Origin: Spirochaetota bacterium
GTDB taxonomy: Bacteria; Spirochaetota; JAHITG01
Assembly: GCA_018817865.1 (NCBI GenBank)
Contig: JAHITG010000096.1
Location: 1 to 5,608 of the forward strand
DNA length: 5,608 bases
Direction of reading: 5' to 3'
Shown: positions 1 through 5,608 of the stretch, piece by piece
Layout of the letters: each line of letters opens with the position of its first letter
Numbering within the stretch: the stretch's first letter is position 1
Translations under genes and position numbers: made by a program
Notes under the pieces: generated by a model
Told to the model about the DNA's origin: nothing
Database searches by the model: none
Seen by the model: the letters and a program-made list of their open reading frames with translations, nothing else

Positions 1-1
1 A

Positions 2-2479
2 ATTATAATTTTTATATTTATTCTACTCATCCAGAGCAGTCTGCTGTTCGCCGTTGAGATCACTGGTGTTACTTATACATGGATCGCAAATAATCCAACT
101 TATGATAAAGACTTAAGCGGACAGATCAACATAGGGGATGATATTAAATTTACGATCACTCTTAATATGTGGGTCAGTAATATAAATATAGCTACGATCG
201 ACATCGGCACCTTATATCAGAATGTTCAGCTGTATAATGACGGATTGGGCACACACGGTGACGGGATCCCAAATGACAACAAGTATAATGTGTATTGGAC
301 TGTGAATGAGGGGACATCGGTCTTTGCTGCTTCGGTCCTGGGGAATTACTGGGACGCCGGTGTAAAGAAGAGCTTCTTCAGCCCGCTAACACTTACCTTT
401 GATGCGGAACGGCCAGTGATCAATAATATTGACCTCGCTCCCAATGCCTTTAATCCCTATATTGAGAACTGCGAGATATCATATACTATGAATGAGACTG
501 TCAATAATGTTGTTGTGAAGATCTATACGAATTTATTGTTAACAAATGAAGTGAAGTCATTACCTAAGCCTCCTTTTGAGGCAGGAGATAATTTTATTAC
601 CTGGTGGGATGGGAAAAAAGAGGACGGCCAGTTCGTTTCTATTCCTCCTGATAGCGATTATTATGTGGATATATCCTGCCGTGATTTTAGCGGTAACTAT
701 TCAATATCGCCAACGGTCAATATAAAGATGAGTACCATTAAGATGGAAATAGTGGGTTTTGATATGTCACCCCATGAGGTGAGCCCTGACGGGGATGGTG
801 TAGATGACAATGTTTACTTTAATACAAAAATAATGATGTATTCCTGGGATGGTGTAAATATTACAGGATTGACTACAAATCAGATGAAGATAGTAGGCCT
901 TCTTGCCGGGAGCGACTATGCTTTTAATGCACAATACGCTGACGGTGATAAAGTCTGGACATGGCCTTATGCAAAGACCGGTTTTATAATTTATGATGCT
1001 TTGGGAGTGAAAAAAGAAGAGTATGGACAGGATCTGGATGCAAGTGTAGATTATGATCAGTGGTTTGCCACAAAATTGAGTAATGAGCTGGGAAGTTATC
1101 CTCCTGACGGCGAGACAGCTAATGATTATGAGACACTCGTCCCCTTGTATGATGACGGAATTGGCGGTCATGAACTGGATTATGGAGGCGGTGCCAGCCA
1201 ATTCGGAGACGGGATCTTTACTACGGGGCACAGTTTTTATGTTCATCTTTTTGGCGAATGGACAGATGGTGTCTATATTGTTCGTGCCGGAGTAGAGTTA
1301 ACCGGATTGGATTATCATATTAGTCCCAGTTCACCCCCGTCTATCCATTTTCTCCCGGACTGGAAAGGCGGTTTTATTACTGCGGAATTAGTTCAATCAA
1401 CGTTTGTTGTAAATGTAAGCGGTCCTGGTGGAGTGGACAGTGTTCCTCCGCATGTTGTCTCTGTTTATCCGGAATCCGGTTCAACCATATCCTATAACCT
1501 TACTTCTGCGGTGGCTTTTCTTGAGGATAATACAGGCGGAAGCGGGATCGACCTGCTGGCTTCCGATATATATGTTACAGATGAGAATGGAAGCAGGGTA
1601 GCGGGCAGGAAACTGAATAATGCCACGGATGTGCTTATGTGGGAATTTGATAAACGGCTGGATGTTAAAGGTAATTATACGATCCATGTGAATCCGGTTG
1701 ACCGGAGAGGTAACCAGCCCCCAGCATATGAGACTTTTCAGTTCACCCTTGATGTCATTGGGGATACTTCCAGTCTGATCACGGTTATTGGAGGCGGAAC
1801 AGCACTTGACAATAGAGGTAAGGTCTATCTGTCGGTTCCTCCGTATTCGGTGGAGCAGGATATGCGTATAACCGCTTATCAGCCCTTCTCTTTTCCCGGG
1901 GATGAGCAGGTTATTAACGGTTGCCAGTTCATGCCGGCAACTGTCTCCTTTAAAAGGCCTGTTCAGATGACACTCTATTATGCTGAACTCGATAAAGCCA
2001 AGATCCCTGCAGGGCTTTCGGAATCATCCCTTCGGATATATAACTGGGCCGTGAATAAATGGGAATATATAGGCGGGAATGTAAATACCGATACGATGTC
2101 CGTAACGGTTTCCGGTATCAGGAAGATCGATGGTTTTTATGCCATCCTTCCGGATACAGTAGGCGGGCTTCCCCTGGATGTGATCGCTGATGTCCAGGTG
2201 GATAAACCTTTCAGGGAGAACGGATATATCTCTTTTAAAATATCCGGCGCCATAACATCCCTGAAACTGCTGATGTACACGATGAGCGGATCGTTCATCA
2301 AGGAAGTTCCCATTAATATGTCCTCTATTAATAATGCGGGATATTATGATGTAAGCTGGGACCTGGTCTCCGGCAATGATGCAATCGTAAATAACGGTAT
2401 CTATATTTTCAGGTTTATTGCACAAAGGGCGGACGGCCAGAGAAAGATCGTTTCAAAAGCCATTCCGGTCATAAAGTGA
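2..2479 (+). CDS. Secreted multidomain surface protein with FlgD-Ig-like modules (5' partial)
   Basis: The frame is open to the left edge. The first visible residues are a hydrophobic run (IIIFIFILLIQSSLLFA) followed by VEITGV, which reads as the core and cleavage site of a signal peptide, so the true start lies just upstream. The ATG at 167 is internal: 55 in-frame residues precede it. Visible length is 825 residues. Modules by position: 230-286, an 'LYNDG...GDG...Y' loop; 413-727, a FlgD-Ig-like domain (NAFNPY, WWDGKKEDGQ, YYVDISCRDFSG); 782-808, SPDGDGVDD, resembling acidic calcium-binding loops; 1145-1219, a second 'LYDDG...GDGIF' loop; 1445-1756, an Ig-like region starting VPPHVVSVYPESGS, like Big_5; 1775-2152, a ZU5-like segment (VYLSVPPYSVEQDMRITA); 2180-2476, a C-terminal FlgD-Ig/T9SS-CTD-like module (KPFRENGYISF, YDVSWD, NGIYIFRF, ending KAIPVIK). 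Such proteins are normally exported and structural or adhesive. No catalytic motif was seen. Exact function and anchoring are unknown. Confidence 0.85.
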   Translation: MIIFIFILLIQSSLLFAVEITGVTYTWIANNPTYDKDLSGQINIGDDIKFTITLNMWVSNINIATIDIGTLYQNVQLYNDGLGTHGDGIPNDNKYNVYWTVNEGTSVFAASVLGNYWDAGVKKSFFSPLTLTFDAERPVINNIDLAPNAFNPYIENCEISYTMNETVNNVVVKIYTNLLLTNEVKSLPKPPFEAGDNFITWWDGKKEDGQFVSIPPDSDYYVDISCRDFSGNYSISPTVNIKMSTIKMEIVGFDMSPHEVSPDGDGVDDNVYFNTKIMMYSWDGVNITGLTTNQMKIVGLLAGSDYAFNAQYADGDKVWTWPYAKTGFIIYDALGVKKEEYGQDLDASVDYDQWFATKLSNELGSYPPDGETANDYETLVPLYDDGIGGHELDYGGGASQFGDGIFTTGHSFYVHLFGEWTDGVYIVRAGVELTGLDYHISPSSPPSIHFLPDWKGGFITAELVQSTFVVNVSGPGGVDSVPPHVVSVYPESGSTISYNLTSAVAFLEDNTGGSGIDLLASDIYVTDENGSRVAGRKLNNATDVLMWEFDKRLDVKGNYTIHVNPVDRRGNQPPAYETFQFTLDVIGDTSSLITVIGGGTALDNRGKVYLSVPPYSVEQDMRITAYQPFSFPGDEQVINGCQFMPATVSFKRPVQMTLYYAELDKAKIPAGLSESSLRIYNWAVNKWEYIGGNVNTDTMSVTVSGIRKIDGFYAILPDTVGGLPLDVIADVQVDKPFRENGYISFKISGAITSLKLLMYTMSGSFIKEVPINMSSINNAGYYDVSWDLVSGNDAIVNNGIYIFRFIAQRADGQRKIVSKAIPVIK

Positions 2480-2490
2480 TCTTTGGTTCA

Positions 2491-2495
2491 AAAGG
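2491..2495 (+). promoter_or_regulatory. Weak, widely spaced Shine-Dalgarno candidate for the DUF192 gene
   Basis: AAAGG lies 13 bases before the TTG codon at 2509, which is longer than the usual spacing. AGGA at 2503-2506 is closer but leaves only 2 bases. Most of AAAGG sits in the loop of a small possible hairpin, TTCAA-AAGG-TTGAA (2487-2500). Neither site is strong, so initiation may depend on ribosomes arriving from the upstream gene, which stops at 2479. That coupling is an inference. Confidence 0.25.
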
Positions 2496-2508
2496 TTGAA
2501 ACAGGATA

Positions 2509-2829
2509 TTGGTAAAAAAATACAGAATAACGAGAGCATCGGGATTTAAAGAAAGGCTGCTGGGTTTGATCCCGTATAAAACTTTATCGGATAATGAGAT
2601 CTTTTTTATTAAAGATTGCAGTGCGATCCATACCTTTTTTATGCATTTCCCCATTGATGTGATCTTCACGGATAAAGCGGGCTTGATAGTCTCCCTAAAA
2701 GAGGCATTACTCCCCTGGAGGGTCTTTTCCGGATCTAGAGGGGCCCGGGATGTTTACGAAGCAATACCGGGAATTATAAGAAGGCTGAACTTAAAAAAAG
2801 GTGATAATGTAAAGAGAAAATTAAAATAG
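2509..2829 (+). CDS. DUF192 family protein
   Basis: This 106-residue protein matches the DUF192 pattern over nearly its whole length: A10 and R16-LLGLI at the N-terminus, the core C37-SAIHTFFMHFPIDVIF-T54 with a following D-x-x-G, then LLPWR (67-71), GARDVYEAIPG (78-88) and a terminal LKKGD (95-99). DUF192 is a small beta-rich fold of unsettled biochemical role. The 'C-x-x-IHTFFM-x-FPIDV-F' version is the one often found near Tad/Flp pilus and type II secretion-like genes. No signal peptide or membrane segment is present, so it is probably cytoplasmic, whereas some family members are exported. The start is TTG at 2509: an in-frame stop (TGA) at 2497-2499 limits extension, no ATG or GTG lies between, and the next TTG at 2566 would cut off the conserved R-LLGL motif. 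It lies 29 bases after the surface-protein gene and 13 before the sensor gene. Confidence 0.85.
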   Translation: MVKKYRITRASGFKERLLGLIPYKTLSDNEIFFIKDCSAIHTFFMHFPIDVIFTDKAGLIVSLKEALLPWRVFSGSRGARDVYEAIPGIIRRLNLKKGDNVKRKLK

Positions 2830-2830
2830 C

Positions 2831-2835
2831 AAGGA
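2831..2835 (+). promoter_or_regulatory. Ribosome binding site of the sensor-like gene
   Basis: AAGGA lies 7 bases before the ATG at 2843, which is good spacing and supports that start. It begins just after the DUF192 stop codon (2827-2829), consistent with a polycistronic message. Confidence 0.6.
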
Positions 2836-2842
2836 CTTTTAT

Positions 2843-4234
2843 ATGAAAACAGGTAAGATCGATATTGGAAAGATCATTAAAAATTTTATAAAAAAGTATA
2901 ATATTATACTGAATTATTATCTGCTTTTTATTGTACTCTTTTTGATATTTACATTTATCCTGATCAGGCTGATCGGTGTCAATGTTTTAAACCATGAAGC
3001 ATATATACTGCGGGATGAGTTCATTAAAAAGAACCAGGCATATACCTTTGATATTGCCGAGAAATTGCGGGAGCATCTGGAGAATCTGGATACATTGTCC
3101 GTAGTAGACCTCATAGAGAAAGTGAAGAAAGAGGATGGGGTCGAATATGTTTTTGCTCTAAACAGCGATGGGGAAGTCATTGCACATTCCATTAAATCAG
3201 AATTATTTAAAAAATACAGTGATATTTATGTCAAAAAGAGAAATTTAGGTGCTTTTATCCAGAATATTACAAAAGTATGGCATAAAGAGACTGAATACAA
3301 AGGTAAAGATGTTATTAAATTCTCAAAGCCGATCATCCTGGAGTTTGCAAAAGAAGAGACTTTAAAAGAACTCCAGTTGGATGCCAAATCGGACAGTTCC
3401 GACAATAATATGCTGAAGAAGTTCTATATAGCCGGTGCTCTCCATGTTGCTTTTTCCACGGAAAAGCTGAAGAATATCTTTGATTTTTCGCAAAAGAGGA
3501 TCAATATTCTCTATTTAATTGCCATTTTTATTGCGATCGTCTTTGGTTATTTTACCGGCCTTTTTTTTGAAACTACTTTTCGTAAAGCAGATACAGCATT
3601 AAATTCTTTAATAAGTGAGAAAAGTATAGATGAACTTAATACTGAATCACGGTATGATACACCCAGGGTGTTGTTCAGTACAATAAATAAGCTCATTGCC
3701 AAATACCAGGACATGACCGTGGATCAGGAAGACAGTATTGTCAGGATCAATCAGATCAATGAAACCGTGATCTCTGAACTTTCAGAGCATGTTGACCATG
3801 GAGTGATCATTGCAAATGAACACCTTAAAGTAGGTTTTATTAATACAAGGGCATTAGATCTGCTTTCGAAGAAAAAAGGAGCAGGTGAAAATATTAACGA
3901 GATCCTTGACAAGCATATGAAGGTCGTAGATGATGTCAATAAACTTGTCTCTTCAAAAGGTACAGATATACAGACAAGCAGATCGGGAAAGAACTCGTTT
4001 TATCTTATTCCCATATTTATTAAGCAGCATTTTGTTCGGTTTCTGATCGTGATAAGCAGTGGCAATACGGTTCAAAAGATAAAAAAAGATCCAATTGTTG
4101 TAACCCAAAAAGATAAAAAAGTAAAATCGAAGGCCCGATCAACTCAGAAAGAAGAGGAAAAGATCAAAGAAAAAAAAGTGAAAGATGAGGAAGATCCCGG
4201 CAGTAAGATATCCTCCAGGCTGAGGAATATTTGA
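2843..4234 (+). CDS. Two-transmembrane sensor-like protein with Cache-like and PAS-like domains, no output domain
   Basis: The protein has 463 residues. The layout is a short basic cytoplasmic N-terminus; TM1 about 24-46 (YYLLFIVLFLIFTFILIRLIG); an extracytoplasmic region about 47-220; TM2 about 221-242 (ILYLIAIFIAIVFGYFTGLFF); a HAMP-like linker about 243-295; a PAS-like domain about 305-405; and a Lys/Glu-rich tail about 412-463. In the periplasmic part, 'VEYVFALNSDGEVIAHS' (100-116) followed by 'VIKFSKPI' (157-164) and 'GALHVAFSTEKL' (198-209) follows the order seen in Cache-type ligand sensors, where a domain-closing strand leads into TM2. The PAS-like part is marked by 'DHGVIIANEHLKVGFINTRALDLLS'. 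There is no histidine-kinase H-box or ATPase, no GGDEF, EAL or HD-GYP motif and no methyl-accepting helix, so the protein stops where an output domain would normally start. It may signal through a partner or have a structural role. The domain calls come from motif reading and are moderately sure; the ligand is unknown. Start: ATG after AAGGA. Confidence 0.8.
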   Translation: MKTGKIDIGKIIKNFIKKYNIILNYYLLFIVLFLIFTFILIRLIGVNVLNHEAYILRDEFIKKNQAYTFDIAEKLREHLENLDTLSVVDLIEKVKKEDGVEYVFALNSDGEVIAHSIKSELFKKYSDIYVKKRNLGAFIQNITKVWHKETEYKGKDVIKFSKPIILEFAKEETLKELQLDAKSDSSDNNMLKKFYIAGALHVAFSTEKLKNIFDFSQKRINILYLIAIFIAIVFGYFTGLFFETTFRKADTALNSLISEKSIDELNTESRYDTPRVLFSTINKLIAKYQDMTVDQEDSIVRINQINETVISELSEHVDHGVIIANEHLKVGFINTRALDLLSKKKGAGENINEILDKHMKVVDDVNKLVSSKGTDIQTSRSGKNSFYLIPIFIKQHFVRFLIVISSGNTVQKIKKDPIVVTQKDKKVKSKARSTQKEEEKIKEKKVKDEEDPGSKISSRLRNI

Positions 4235-4251
4235 GATACTGGATTTGACCG

Positions 4252-5608
4252 ATGAAAATGATAATTAAAAAGAACCTCTTTATCATTTTTATGTCAGTTC
4301 TTACTTCCTTTCTTCTCATAGTTAATACAACGAACAGATCTTCTGCGGAAATTTCCCGGCTTTCCAATGAATTTATTAAACTAACCGGTTCCAGCGATAA
4401 TGGCAGTTTTGTGATCAGAACCACAGGCGGCTTCCCCGGACTTAAGACTGATAATAATAAACTGCTTCTTTTCGAAGATGAGATACCGACTTCCTTTTCT
4501 ACTATCAGGATAAATGAGAGAAATTATAAATTCGGATCAGAGGAGGGGGAGTTTATCGGAAATATGATCACCGGTGATCAGAGAATGAAATGCGCCTGGA
4601 TGAAGAAGAAGATCAAGGTAATACAATATTTGCGTTTCGTTCAGGGGATTACAACCGGAAATATAGATACGATAGAGATCAGTTATGATATTGAAAATAC
4701 AGATACCCAGCAGCATGATATAGGTATCCGGATCATGCTTGATACTTACCTTGGAAAAGAAGACGGAGCCCCGTTCAGGATACCGGGAAGAGGACCTGTT
4801 ACAACAGAGCTCTTTTTAAGTAAAAGTATGATCCCTTCCTACTGGTATGCATTTGATGACCTTATGAATTCCACGATCAGGGCGCAGGGGACCCTGCTTA
4901 AAAGAAATACATTAAAACCTGACAAAGTTGTCTATGCGAGCTGGATCAAATTCAGTGAAAACCTGTGGGATTTCAGTCTTGAGGAGGGTAAAAGTTTCCG
5001 CCGGACTCCGTTAGGCCCCCTGGACAGTGCCGTAGCTGTTTACTGGTATCCGCGAAGAATAAATCCCAAAGAATCATTTCAGGTAAAAACTTATTATGGT
5101 ATTTATGGTGCTGATGTACATTCGGGAATATCTTTGAGTGCTTCCTTATGCGGCCCTCTTATAAGCTATATGGACCCTTTCCTGGTTACGCTAGACATAA
5201 AAAATATTGCAAAGGATGATCTGGAATCTGTCTCTGCAGGGATAATCCTTCCTGGAGGGTTAGAATTAGCAGAGGATGAAAAAAAAGTAAAGCTGCTGGA
5301 TCGATTGGATTCCGGACAGATCCGACATTTAAATTGGAAAGTGGTCCCTGACTCATTTGAAGAGGGGGAATTTGAGTATCAGGTAAAGATCAAAGCAGGC
5401 CACCGGGATAAAAAAGATACCATAACCATGAAGAGGAAAATAAAATTGGTCAAGATCAGAGAGCAGATCGTTGAAGAACTTGAAGAGAATGACCTGAAAG
5501 TAAATGAAACAGAAACAGGATGGATGATCGAGTTTGGAGATGTTTATTTTAAATATAATCGTGCTGAATTAACTCATTCTGCAAAAGAGAAGCTCCAGGT
5601 CCTGGGGG
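4252..5608 (+). CDS. Exported OmpA-domain protein with a large uncharacterised N-terminal module (3' partial)
   Basis: The frame is open from ATG 4252 to the right edge with no stop: 452 residues are visible. The N-terminus is a signal peptide (MKMIIKKNLF, then a hydrophobic core to about residue 25, likely cut after SSA at 32). The ATG at 4258 is an in-frame alternative; 4252 is preferred because a weak GGA at 4241-4243 is better spaced for it. Residues about 53-285 form a compact unit with features such as 'IRIMLDTYLGKEDGAPFRIPG', 'FDDLMNSTIRAQGTL', 'PDKVVYASW', 'DSAVAVYWYPRRINP' and 'KTYYGIYG'. I have no name for it. Residues about 302-400 look like an Ig/CARDB-type strand domain (PFLVTLDIKN, ILPGGLEL, LNWKV). 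A short charged helix follows (402-417), then 'GDVYFKYNRAELTHSAKEKLQVLG' (429-452), the first strand and helix of an OmpA-type peptidoglycan-binding domain; its D/R ligand residues lie beyond the window. It is probably periplasmic or outer-membrane linked. The gene lies 17 bases after the sensor-like gene with no terminator between. Confidence 0.85.
   Translation, partial: MKMIIKKNLFIIFMSVLTSFLLIVNTTNRSSAEISRLSNEFIKLTGSSDNGSFVIRTTGGFPGLKTDNNKLLLFEDEIPTSFSTIRINERNYKFGSEEGEFIGNMITGDQRMKCAWMKKKIKVIQYLRFVQGITTGNIDTIEISYDIENTDTQQHDIGIRIMLDTYLGKEDGAPFRIPGRGPVTTELFLSKSMIPSYWYAFDDLMNSTIRAQGTLLKRNTLKPDKVVYASWIKFSENLWDFSLEEGKSFRRTPLGPLDSAVAVYWYPRRINPKESFQVKTYYGIYGADVHSGISLSASLCGPLISYMDPFLVTLDIKNIAKDDLESVSAGIILPGGLELAEDEKKVKLLDRLDSGQIRHLNWKVVPDSFEEGEFEYQVKIKAGHRDKKDTITMKRKIKLVKIREQIVEELEENDLKVNETETGWMIEFGDVYFKYNRAELTHSAKEKLQVLG

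Noticed and set aside
167..169. ATG as the start of the large surface-protein gene
   Set aside because: The frame is open upstream to the window edge and encodes a signal-peptide core, a cleavage-like site and a continuous beta-rich domain (GDDIKFTITLN runs into this ATG), so the Met is internal.
767..1246. Minus-strand open frame of 159 codons
   Set aside because: It lies wholly opposite the surface-protein gene, and its translation shows no domain, signal peptide or RBS-supported start.
1083..1295. Plus-strand open frame of 70 codons in another phase
   Set aside because: It overlaps the well-supported surface-protein frame and encodes nothing recognisable.
1481..1687. Minus-strand open frame of 68 codons
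   Set aside because: It is short, antisense to the Ig-like region of the surface protein, and without protein-like features.
2024..2425. Minus-strand open frame of 133 codons
   Set aside because: It is antisense to the C-terminal FlgD-Ig-like module and its translation has no recognisable motif.
2487..2500. TTCAA-AAGG-TTGAA inverted repeat as a terminator
   Set aside because: The stem is only 5 AT-rich pairs and no T-run follows, so it is not a credible intrinsic terminator.
2469..2669. Minus-strand open frame crossing the gap into the DUF192 gene
   Set aside because: It covers the start of a clear DUF192 gene on the other strand and has no recognisable content.
2917..3192. Minus-strand open frame of 91 codons, plus a 62-codon one at 3751-3939
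   Set aside because: Both are antisense to the sensor-like gene; their Ser/Phe-rich translations are what the reverse complement of Lys/Glu-rich coding sequence typically gives.
4235..4251. Promoter or terminator between the sensor-like gene and the OmpA-type gene
   Set aside because: Only 17 bases are available and neither a hairpin nor a -35/-10 pair is visible.
4164..4424. Minus-strand open frame across the sensor-OmpA junction
   Set aside because: It is antisense to the Lys-rich tail and to the signal peptide of the next gene; the opposite strand has well-supported genes with a short gap.

Overview
The window holds four genes in a row, all on the + strand. The gaps between them are only 29, 13 and 17 bases, and no terminator or promoter is visible, so the simplest reading is one operon that enters at the left edge and leaves at the right edge. 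The sequence is moderately AT-rich and nearly all of it is coding. No rRNA, tRNA, CRISPR array, insertion sequence or other mobile element was seen.

Layout. (1) Positions 2-2479 hold a large secreted, beta-rich multidomain protein. Its reading frame is open to the left edge and begins inside a signal peptide, so only a few N-terminal residues are missing. It has two FlgD-Ig-like modules, an SPDGDGVDD acidic loop, two 'LY-D-G ... GDG' loops, a Big_5-like Ig domain and a ZU5-like segment. (2) Positions 2509-2829 hold a small DUF192 protein, probably started by TTG. (3) Positions 2843-4234 hold a two-transmembrane sensor-like protein: an extracytoplasmic Cache-like domain, a HAMP-like linker, a degenerate PAS domain and a Lys/Glu-rich tail, with no kinase, cyclase or methyl-acceptor output. 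(4) Positions 4252-5608 hold an exported protein that runs off the right edge. It has a large conserved-looking N-terminal module, an Ig-like segment, and then the start of an OmpA-type peptidoglycan-binding domain.

Biology. This looks like a cell-envelope cluster: one surface protein, one inner-membrane sensor and one probable peptidoglycan or outer-membrane tethered protein, with a small DUF192 protein between them. DUF192 genes are known neighbours of Tad/Flp pilus and secretion loci, but no Tad ATPase, secretin or pilin lies in this window, so that link is only an inference. Joint function of the four products is also inferred from order and spacing alone.

Organism. The OmpA-type domain suggests a diderm bacterium. 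Large secreted proteins ending in FlgD-Ig-like modules with a short 'xxIxVIK' tail are common in uncultured candidate phyla of the Omnitrophota / Firestonebacteria / Desantisbacteria kind. This placement rests on style rather than a marker gene and is low confidence.
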